Below are positions 55,850 to 64,000 of a stretch of 64,000 bases of DNA, piece after piece. The DNA comes from Mesorhabditis belari (taxonomy: Eukaryota; Nematoda; Chromadorea; Rhabditida; Rhabditidae). The translations under genes and the position numbers were made by a program. The notes beneath the pieces were generated by a model. It saw nothing but the letters and a program-made list of their open reading frames with translations, had not been told where the DNA came from and made no database searches. Within the stretch, counting starts at the first letter, position 1; every line of letters begins with the position of its first letter. The stretch spans positions 970,001 to 1,034,000 of the forward strand of contig CAUEEP010000935.1 in assembly GCA_958450365.1 (NCBI GenBank). Reading direction: 5' to 3'.

Positions 55850-56835
55850 GACGAAATTGTTTCTGTTTTTATCGTCTCTTTTAATTCAATTGTCGATTTT
55901 GTGTGAAAGTTGCTCAAGTGATTCCGAGGCCCAAAGATTCCGAGTCAGTCGGCTATTGAATTAAGTGTTTTTAGTTCTAGTGAGATCAGATATCTCGAAA
56001 CAAGAAATAAGTGTCTTGAGTGAAGAGTACCAAGCACGCAAACAATATTTCTTTACACTTATTCAACAAATTTCTTCCAACTCTAAGTTTTTGATCAGCT
56101 GAGAGACTAAGATTAGCTAATGCAAAGGGAAAATTTTCATTTCATGTCAAAATTTCGATTTCCTCTCTAAATATTCAATGAATTTCCTCTCGTGGTTATG
56201 CATAAATTTCCGCAATGATCCTCTGCTGAAATTTTTCAAAAATTTGTTTCTACTAAACTTTTCAAATATCTATTCTTCAAAACAATCGACTCGATACAAC
56301 GATTTTGAAATTCTAAATGGCTTCTGCGTAGCTTTGGCTTCTGCTTAGCTTTGGCTTCTGCTTAGCTTTGGCTTCTGCTTAGCTTTGGCTTCTGCGTAGC
56401 TTTGGCTTCTGCGTAGCTGCCCAACCAAAGGCAATTGACCGTTCCGAGCAGCAAAGTAATTTGAGACACGTTTTAGAATCATTAAATCGAAATTTTTAGT
56501 CCTGAACGAATCGTTAAATCGAGAATCGACTGTACTTTTGTTTATTTAGCTCATTTTCATTCAAGAACTCTCTTCATATTCATCTTTGTTTTCCGATTTG
56601 TTTACATGGTTGTTTTTTTAGATTGAAAGTGCTTTCTGTCTAACTACAAATCGAAGAAATTGGTGTCAATATTTTCTCGAAAGAATTTTCTAAATGTAAA
56701 TTGTTTTTTTTTTAAAAAAACAAGCAAATCTGTACTTTATGAATGAATATAAAAGCTGTCAGAGCTTCTGCTCATGTGGAAAATGAAATCTTTTGGTTAA
56801 TTTAAAATGTCCAAATTTTGTTTCAAATTTACTTT
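55850..56835. other. Non-coding stretch
   Basis: GCTTTGGCTTCTGC(T/G)TA tandem units (56325-56415), then a MITE-like end AATCGAGAATCGACTGTACT (56516) similar to one at 10455-10475. No gene seen. Confidence 0.5.
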
Positions 56836-56839
56836 TAAA

Positions 56840-56911
56840 AATGATTTACTTTAGCGACTACGCGGCTGTACGTCATTATGCAGGGCGCTACTATTACAGA
56901 TATTAAGGTAT
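56840..56911. mobile_element. Solo end of the 57233-57502 MITE
   Basis: ATGATTTACTTTAGCGACTA to CAGATATTAAGGTA is nearly identical to 57432-57502. Confidence 0.7.
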
Positions 56912-56936
56912 ATGATGTGTTTTCTTGTTGATAATA

Positions 56937-57114
56937 TACAGTCGAACCTCTCTATAACGAACCTCGATATAACGTAAACCTCTCTATAACGTAAGGCGTG
57001 ACCGGTCCCGGCCGACGTTAAGCTATATAAAACGGCACTCTATATAACGTAAACCTCTATATAACGTAAGCTATAGCCGTCCCGTGAGTTACGTTATAGA
57101 GAGGTTCCACTGTA
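56937..57114. mobile_element. Pogo-like MITE, CAGTCGAACCTCTCTATAAC ends, TA TSD
   Basis: Element 56939-57112 ends with the inverse ACGTTATAGAGAGGTTCCAC and TG, flanked by TA on both sides. Inside are several CTCTATATAACGTAA repeats. Confidence 0.8.
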
Positions 57115-57232
57115 CTTTGCGCTTTCAATTCTTTCGAAAGATGCGCCAGAAAGGATTTGTTTGAGAACTCCTATATTTCGATAAATGATTATTGGGTCCG
57201 TTTTCCGTTGTACATTGATTATGTTGTATACG

Positions 57233-57502
57233 TACCGTAAATACCTGTAATAGTATCGCCCCCCGTACAGTCGCGTAGCTTAACACACAATTTTGTGACG
57301 CTCCAAAAAAAATGTGCGCTTAGATGTCAAAAGATCGCGCTTGAAGCGAAGAATTTTTTTTGTATTAACAGTTTAATTTAATAACAGTTTATTAACAGTT
57401 TCATTTAGAAAAATCTAGGCGCGTTCAAAAAAATGATTTACTTTAGCGACTACGCGGCTGTACGTCATTATGCGGGGCGCTACTATTACAGATATTAAGG
57501 TA
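57233..57502. mobile_element. TACCGTAAATACCTG MITE, diverged
   Basis: Left end TACCGTAAATACCTGTAATA, right end ACTATTACAGATATTAAGGTA; the inside differs from family 1. Confidence 0.65.
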
Positions 57503-57504
57503 TA

Positions 57505-58820
57505 TGAAGTGTTTTCTTGTTGTTCTTGATGTTGATGAGACAATTTGAATAGTTGACGAACTTGGTTTAATAATTTATTTAAACAGACGAAATATTGGGG
57601 AATAAAAAAAAGGTCGCATTTGTCCAATATAGAAACGTTGATTGCTCTCTCTCCAAAGAATCCAACTTAATCTCTAATTTTTCGTTGTTTTTCTCAAAAA
57701 AGAAGTTCTTTTCTTGAGATTTTCCTATAAAAAAAAACAAGACTATTCTTCCCAGAAATCTCAAATTTCATTCTCTTTTCTTTTCCCTTCCCTTTTTCTT
57801 CCTTTTCCCTTCCTTTTTCTTCCTTTTTCCTTTCGTTTTTCTTCTCTTTACGCATAACATTTCGTTTTATTCGATGATTCTTTTGAGGTTCGGAATGGAA
57901 AAACGCCCACAGTATGTCTCATTTACAATTTTCCTTCTTTAATTGATGAAATACCTTATTGTTATTTGTATTTGAAATAGCTTTTTTTGTTAGTTTAACC
58001 AGTTTAACTAGGTTAACTAGGTTAACTCAATTTTAAACTTCAAAATGCCAAAAAATCGTGCTTTTTCAAAATGAGAACACAAAACAATAATGAAAATTAG
58101 TTGCAAAATGCCTCCAAATCATGCTCATCATCCATTTTTCTTTCAAAATGGCGTCGAGGAAAGGCTGTACATTAATCCGATCATGATTATCATGATTGAT
58201 GGTTGATGAACACTAATAAACAAAAGAAAATAATGAAAATTAGTTGCAAAATGCCTCCAAATCATCATCCATTTTGTTCATCATCCATTTTTCTTTCAAT
58301 TCTTTCAAATTTCTTTTCACTAAAGTTTTAATGGAAAAGAGAACGAAAGAAAGCCTTGAGGCTTTCTTTCTCCCGCCAAAAAATCTTCTCAAATCTTTTT
58401 TTTCTTGTTGTTAAGTTGACTTTAACTTTCTTTAACTTCTTCTTATTGAATTTTATGCTTAAAATTATTAGAGATGCATTTTGCTAATGCATTTTGCTCA
58501 TTTAATGCTCATTTAATTTAATTAATTTAATTAATGCTTGTTTTACTTTCTTTATATTGAAGAAATTTGTTTTGTTTTCTGTTTTCTGTTTTCTGTTTTT
58601 TGTTTTCTGTTTTCTCCTTTTTCAAATCAACCAATTTCAGCGATTCATACATGCGGATATTTCAAATTCGATTATTCAAAATTCGATATTCAAAAAAAGT
58701 TTTTGAGAAGGGAAATTGATGGATAATATGCGAGAAACGAAAACACCAAATCAACAATATCAAGGTCAGCGAATTGATCGCAACCGAGACAACAGAGAAA
58801 AAGCTCTGTTGCTATTGGTT
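57505..58820. other. Non-coding stretch with simple repeats
   Basis: TTCCTTTTTCTTCC tract (57775-57845), a duplicated TTAGTTGCAAAATGCCTCCAAAT at 58095 and 58238, and a TGTTTTCTGTTTTC run (58570-58620). Also a stray MITE terminus AAGGTCGCATTTGTCC (57609). No gene seen. Confidence 0.5.
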
Positions 58821-58824
58821 TGGC

Positions 58825-59282
58825 TATAGTAAGCTATAGTAAAAGCTATAGTAAGCTATAGGAAGCTATAGGAAGCTATAGGAAGCTATAGTAAGCTATA
58901 GGAAGCTATAGGAAGCTATAGTAAGCTATAGGAAGCTATAGTAAGCAAGGAGCATAGGAAGCAAGGAAGCATAGGAAGCAGGAAGCATAGGAAGCAAGTA
59001 AGCATGTAAGCATAGGAAGCATAGTAAGCATAGGAAGCATAGTAAGCTATTGTAAGCAGAAGCTATTGTAAGCATAGGAAGCATAGTAAGCTAAGGAAGC
59101 ATAGGAAGCTATAGTAAGCATAGGAAGCTAAGTAAGCATAGGAAGCATAGTAAGCTATGTAAGCATTGTAAGCTATGGAGCTTGGCATAGTAAGCTATGG
59201 AAGCAGTAAGCTATGTAAGCTTAGAGCTTGAAGCTATAGTAAGCTATAGGAAGCTATAGGAAGCTATAGGAAGCTATAGTAA
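58825..59282. repeat. AAGCTATAG(T/G) minisatellite
   Basis: Around 40 units of TATAG(T/G)AAGC with variants (GGAAGCATA, GCTATTGTA), spanning about 455 bases. Confidence 0.95.
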
Positions 59283-59640
59283 AACAAAATCGTGATTTTG
59301 TAGAATTTCTTAAAGAACATATTGTCAATATTGTGCTTTTGATAAAAAAACCCATAGATCGATTGGTTTATTATTTATTTTAAAAAGTAACCTTTAAAAA
59401 AGCTTACAAAACTTTACCGGCTCCAGATAAGACTCCAAGTTGTACGATGAGATTGAAACCCAACTTTCAACCACCTTAACTTTACCAAGCTGATGAGCTG
59501 ATGAGCAATCATTCATTTTGTTTGCAGCTTTAAGAATTTCATTTTAAAAAAGGAAACTTCTAGAATATCTTTAGAAGTAAACAAAAAAAATAACAGTTTT
59601 GTTTTGTTTCATCTTTGAAAGTAGATAGAACAAAACTAGT
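59283..59640. promoter_or_regulatory. Upstream region of the galactosyltransferase-like gene
   Basis: No gene seen. AACTAGTTTTTCAG ends at 59647, two bases before the ATG at 59650, which fits an SL trans-splice acceptor. Confidence 0.4.
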
Positions 59641-59649
59641 TTTTCAGTG

Positions 59650-62600
59650 ATGCTCGAGCCAATGCACGAGGCAACAAGACGTGGATTGCACATACTAAAG
59701 GTTAGTACTTTAAATAGTTAATCATAAAATACTTTACTCAAGCATACTATATACCGTATTTTCTGTAATAGTAGTGCAGTCTGTAATAGTAGTGCAGGCT
59801 GGAGGGGGGTTGAAAAAATAGTAGTGCGCACTACTATTACAGAGAATACGGTACTGAGTACAGGGTGACCAGAAATAACGTTGCGGCCTAATTTAGCCTA
59901 TTTTTTTTAAAAATCCAAAAAGATTTTGTAACAGAAACAATTTTTTATTAACAACATGATATAAAGAGAGCATAAAATCTACTTTTCTTCAAAGTGGCCA
60001 TCTTTGGCCACTGCCGAGATGGATGCAGAGCCTCAAAGGCTTGATGAAGTTTTCGGGCCGCAACTCGGCCGGAGTGATTCGATCCCATTTCCTGGTCAAC
60101 GATCGCTTAAGAGCCTCCAAACTTTTGTGGGGTTTTGCACAAGCCCTTGCCTCCAAAATTGGCCAAACACTGTAGTCCAACGGATTGAGATACTAATAGG
60201 TTGATGCATAAGTCTTTTCGTTTTTTTCGTACTTCTGTTAAAAAGTAACAAATTCGCCAATTAATCTATAGTTTGCTCTATAAAAAAAGTGTTTTTTTGT
60301 TCAATTTGCATCTTTTTAAATGAATTTCGGTTCACTTTCAAGCAAATTCGAGAGTGAAAAACGCCTTTTTCGTAAAAATCTATAAAAAACTCTACGGAAA
60401 AATTGGCTAAATGAATTTCTCTGAAATTTTGGCGAAATATCAAACGTTTTTTTTTCTCTATCTTTTATCTATTGACACGAAGATAGGTTTTCTTTAGCTA
60501 AGGTGTCTAAACCGCATCATCGAGTTAGCCCTTTTTGACTACCCGACTTCATTCTCTCAAGAAAATCCAGGCATTAAATATTTTTAAACCCGTTTTAATG
60601 TTATTTTGCAGAAAAATAATTGGTTTTTCTAATGAAATCAACCGTAGTTTAATTCGTGCATTTGTTGGCTTGAAACGGCAGACGAAAAGGAACAAAAACA
60701 CTTATGCATCAACCTAATATATACTCAAGCATACTATATACTCAAGCAACTATATACTCAAGCATACTATATACTGAGTATAATACTGTATCGAGTACGA
60801 GTATATCCTCCATAGGTTACCAAAGATTACCTTTGGTACTTTTAGGTACTAGTACCTTAGATACTAATAAAGTTCGTGGGCCACTTTGCTCCGATTTGGT
60901 CAGATTTTGACCGTTTTACTAATGTTATTTCATTTTTCTGGCATAACTAAACATGCTGGATCTATTAGTGATATTTTTTTAAAGTTTTGAACAATCTTTA
61001 TTAATTTCTTGTTGAGCTAGTTGTTAGAACTATTGCAGTGCTGCAGAAAATGAGGCCACGGGTGAAAAAGAAAGTGAAAACTATTTAAAACACTCTAAAA
61101 ATATCAGTAATAGATCTAGATTAAGAATAGACACCAATAAACATCAATAACCAATAAACAATAACCAATAAACAATAACCAATCAAACAATAGATTAAGC
61201 TTATTTGATTGTAAGAAAATGAAAAAGCAGACTAGAAAAAAGGGATAAAATAGCTTCTGGTTGGGTCAAGGGAAAGTATACCAATTTAAATGAAATCAAT
61301 TCAACACTAAACAATCAACCTAATCAACTTTTTGCAGACAGAAAGCAAGGGTTTCACGTGGCGTCAATGGTTTGCTCTTTTGATTGCTGTGTTTTCTTTG
61401 GGACTTGTCTTCTTTTCACTCATCATACAACAGCCAAATACGCATTATGATCGGTTTGTTGATTGACTTTTTGCTGAAGATATATTGGGTTGGTGAATTG
61501 AAAACTGCGGGCTATTGTCATATGTGACAGTTTGAGCACTTTCTTGGGATTAGGGATCAAAGCTCAAAATGTGAATTTGAACGGAGTGCGAGTAATTGTG
61601 CGCCACCTTGTCTTAGAATCTTTATGGTAGGTAGCTTTAAATTGCAATTTGCAATTGATATCTTAGGCATTTGTGTCAACCCATTGGAAAAGTTGGAAAA
61701 TGGAAAAGTTGTAGAGAATCAAAAATCAAGCTTATATCCAAATTTTGAGAACAATTCAAAAACTGGTTTTCAAGAAATGCCAAATTTAAGAATTTTCACA
61801 AAACTTGCACTTTAAGCGAAACTACTAAGTGTATCTTTTTGGAAATTTGGCTATAAGCCGAATTTTTGATTCTCTACAACTTTTCTATTGACACCAAAAT
61901 GGGTTTCTTTTGAAGAAAGTGCTCAAACTGGGCTGACAGCTGACATCTCCAGTTCTCCATTTTTGAGTTTCACACTTGTCTCACACACAAACCAAAATCC
62001 TACTACGAAAGAGGAATCCACAAATCCGCAAATTGCCTATAAAATGGGCAGAAGTCGTGAATAATAATGGAAATTATTTCGAATGAATTTATGGTTTTAT
62101 GTTCAATAAATTTTAGTTCAAAATCCCGCAGTTTTCAATTCACCAACCCAATAGTCGTGCACCCCGGTGTACTGGGAGTTGCTGGATAGCAAGACGACCC
62201 TTAATGCAATCAAATACAGTGAACAGTTGGGAAAGGTGAATGAATCCCTGAAGAAGAATAGGCCCTCCAAGTCAAAGATCGTTCTCATCCACGACAACGC
62301 GCGCCCTCATGTTGCAAAACTGACTCGCTCTAAAATCAATAGCCTTGTTTGGGAACTTTTGTCGCATCCCGCATACAGTCCGGACCTCGCCCCTTTTGAT
62401 TACTATTTATTCCGGATTATGAGTAATGAGCTTGCGGGAGAACACTTCGATTTGGAAGGAGCCGTCAAAAATTGGCTCCAAAAGTTTTTCGATTCAAAAC
62501 CAAAATCCTACTACGAAAGAGGAATCCGCAAATTACCTGTAAAATGGACAGAAGTCGTCAATAATAATGGAAATTGTTTTGAATGAACCCATGGTTTTAT

Positions 62601-63967
62601 TTTGTTCCCATAAGTTCCGCAGTTTTCAATTCACCAATCCAATACATATAAAAAGTTCTCATTTAGCTCTCTCGATTCCGAACTTGCCAAATACATTCAT
62701 GTTTCTCCAGAAGCCGCAAATCTACCCAAAAAAGGACAATTGTTTTGTTGGACAATGACCGCAAAAGGATATCATAAAACAAGAGTGAGGGGAAAAAAAG
62801 AGAAAATGACAAGAAACGAAACGATAAGATTTAAAAGCTGAATGTTAGACCGCTTCTTTATCATCTTCTCCATCATCTTCTCTATCATCTTCTCTATCAT
62901 CTTCTCCATCATCTTCTCTATCATCCTCTCCATCATCTTCTCTATCATCTTCTCTATCATCTTCTCCATCATCTTCTCTATCATCTTCTCTATCATCTTC
63001 TCCATCATCTTCTCCATCATCTTCTCTATCATCTTCTCCATCATCTTCTCCATCATCTTCTTTATCATCTTCTTTATCAAATATTTTGTGAAACTCATTT
63101 ATTAGGATATTAATGTGTTGCCTAATATTCTTAGAAACGAAAAAAGAATTTCATTTCAGGCCCCAGCCGTCAATGAAACGTGGCTTCCGAGGTGTGATCA
63201 TGGGCAATTTTTCACGAATTTTCCCTTTGATTCCGAGTTGAAAGCAAGTTATTTATACAAAAAAAAGGCTTGCAGTACGAAATTCAAAACCGTATTAGAT
63301 ATTAAAAATCTACCAAAACCAAGCATATTAACTTTTTTTCGATCCATTTCCCCTTTTTCGGTCCGTTTGCCGTTGGTAATCTATGAATTTTGCTCGTATC
63401 TTCCCTGGGTTTGTTTGAAAAAAAGTTGAAGTTGCTTTTATTCGACTCGAAATCAAATTCTCTATCGAATGAAAGCAAATTCAACGTTTTTTCAAACAAA
63501 CCCAGGAAAGATACGAGCAAAATTCATAGATTACCAACGGCAAACGGACCAAAGGTAGGATTAAGGTAGGAGAAACATTCGTAGATAGCCAAACGGATCG
63601 AAAAAGGAGTGAAGTTAGCAGTTAGCATAGCTGAACAAAACCCAGATTTTCTATAGATCGCTCACTCTACCATATTCGCCGGCATTCCCGATTCATACAG
63701 TAATCTTTTCTTCAAAAGTCGATACGCTTTTTTTCACATCTACACCAAGATTTCGAAGGATTTCGAGTGGTATTTAAAGGTGAGACGAGTTGGTGAACGA
63801 GGATTTTAATCTAAACCCTTAAACTGTAGAGAAGCACCCAAAGAAGAGCACCCAATTTTCAGGCTGATGATGACACTTATGTAATCGTTGAGAATCTTCG
63901 CAGCTACCTATCAAAGCTTAATCCCGATCTTCCATATTATATCGGATATCGATTGAGACCGTATCTG
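59650..63967 (+). CDS. Core 1 beta-1,3-galactosyltransferase-like (C1GALT), 5' six exons
   Basis: Exons 59650-59700, 61338-61453, 62667-62784, 63160-63291, 63657-63779 and 63863-63967 join in phase to 215 codons; the last ends at a GTGAGT donor, so the gene continues beyond the window. It should be a Golgi type II enzyme adding Gal to O-linked GalNAc. Seen: a short cytosolic N-terminus, a TM anchor (WFALLIAVFSLGLVFFSLII, ~residues 28-47), a stem, GQLFCWTMTAKGYHKTRAPA, NETWLPRCDHGQFFTN, FKSRYAFFHIYTKISKDFEW, YLKADDDTYVIVENLRSYL with the DxD-type metal site, and PYYIGYRLRPYL. These follow C1GALT order. The exon 4 donor (ACC|GTATTA, 63291) was chosen to keep phase. Introns host mariners, a minisatellite and a foldback. 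Many nematode paralogs exist, so the exact substrate is uncertain. Confidence 0.9.
59752..59853. mobile_element. Minimal family 2 MITE (102 bases), in intron 1
   Basis: TACCGTATTTTCTGTAATAG and inverse, with an internal AGTAGTGCAGTCTGTAATAG repeat. Only the ends of the family remain. Confidence 0.8.
59960..60190 (-). pseudogene. Tc1/mariner-type transposase C-terminus, in intron 1
   Basis: The frame encodes MDYSVWPILEARACAKPHKS, LEALKRSLTRKWDRITPAEL and IKPLRLCIHLGSG. This is the typical end of a D37D-like DDE transposase (NPxDYSVWxxLE ... ACAKPHxSLExLKxxL). It is cut at ~60190 and followed at once by a MITE (60199). Confidence 0.75.
60197..60716. mobile_element. Mariner-type MITE, GGTTGATGCATAA termini, second copy
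   Basis: Element 60199-60714 with TA flanks, nearly identical to 51677-52191. It lies in intron 1 of the galactosyltransferase-like gene. Confidence 0.85.
61485..62642 (+). mobile_element. Two stacked mariner copies in intron 2
   Basis: Copy A: TTGGGTTGGTGAATTGAAAA (61485) to its complement ending 62151, 667 bases, internally deleted but retaining a transposase tail (STNPQIAYKMGRSR-like). Copy B: the C-terminal half of a transposase starting at the very end of A, and a right TIR ending 62642 before TA. The two right ends are nearly the same sequence. Confidence 0.8.
62167..62586 (+). pseudogene. Mariner transposase, C-terminal half
   Basis: 139 codons in one frame: YWELLDSKTTLNAIKYSEQL, IVLIHDNARPHVAKLTRSKI (second catalytic Asp), SHPAYSPDLAPFDYYLFRIM (third acidic position), YYERGIRKLPVKWTEVVNNN and stop after CFE. 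The first half, with the HTH and the first Asp, is missing, so it cannot be active. Confidence 0.9.
62850..63080. repeat. TCATCTTCTC minisatellite in intron 3
   Basis: About 18 copies of a 12-base unit ATCATCTTCTC(T/C). It is open in several frames by chance. Confidence 0.95.
63350..63560. repeat. Foldback in intron 4
   Basis: GGTCCGTTTGCCGTTGGTAA (63360) and its complement (ends 63551) extend through TGGGTTTGTTTGAAAAAA; arms ~70 bases with a ~65-base loop. Confidence 0.85.
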
Positions 63968-64000
63968 GTGAGTGAGTAACCAAAAATAAATCTGTTACGA

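Noticed and set aside
62772..63105. Coiled-coil-like protein frames on both strands
   Set aside because: Translation of a 12-base TCATCTTCTC minisatellite inside an intron.

Overview
The window looks like nuclear DNA of a free-living or saprobic rhabditid nematode that is not obviously Caenorhabditis. The evidence is many short introns (about 40-60 bases) with GT donors and TTTTAG/TTTCAG acceptors, nematode-type gene families (GH19 chitinase, F-box paralogs, C1GALT-like transferase), an AT-rich sequence and a very high load of small inverted-repeat transposons. No rRNA, functional tRNA or CRISPR array was seen. All gene models were spliced by eye using reading frame, splice sites and remembered family motifs, without any database search.

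Layout. 1-6050: the 3' end of a + strand gene, then a complete GH19 chitinase on the - strand in 14 exons; its introns hold a series of MITEs, including a transposon nested inside another. 6.6-7.6 kb: a Tc1-like transposase relic. 7.6-16 kb: mostly repeats, an acidic-tail exon, a 650-base direct duplication carrying a small putative secreted-peptide gene, and the last exons of an unknown + strand gene. 16.3-21 kb: a complete 28-exon exportin-1 (CRM1/xpo-1) gene on the - strand, about 1080 residues. 22-26 kb: nested MITEs, a Helitron-like piece, a compact uridine-kinase-like gene and an unknown gene just upstream of it on the same strand. 26.9-30.0 kb: a 3.1-kb transposon with about 526-base, nearly identical inverted termini around a DDE-type transposase ORF.

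31.5-39 kb: a duplicated F-box locus. Copy 1 is intact; copy 2 has frameshifts and an extra intron. Between them lie a small + strand gene and a Tc5/CENP-B-type relic. 39.8-41.4 kb: the end of a + strand gene and a - strand gene whose 5' side runs into a truncated mariner. 41.5-59.6 kb: essentially gene-free, with a mariner bounded by TIRs and TA, foldback elements, non-LTR 3' ends, MITEs and minisatellites. 59.65 kb to the end: the first six exons of a core-1 beta-1,3-galactosyltransferase-like gene (+), with introns carrying stacked mariners, a TCATCT minisatellite and a foldback.

The genes do not form one pathway. The main theme is compact nematode genes interrupted by layered small transposons. 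Several elements can be bounded exactly by their target duplications. The most novel-looking items are the 3.1-kb long-TIR transposon, the two 8-bp-TSD MITE families (one carrying a tRNA-like sequence), the shortened kinase, and a chitinase intron whose only workable donor is AT rather than GT.
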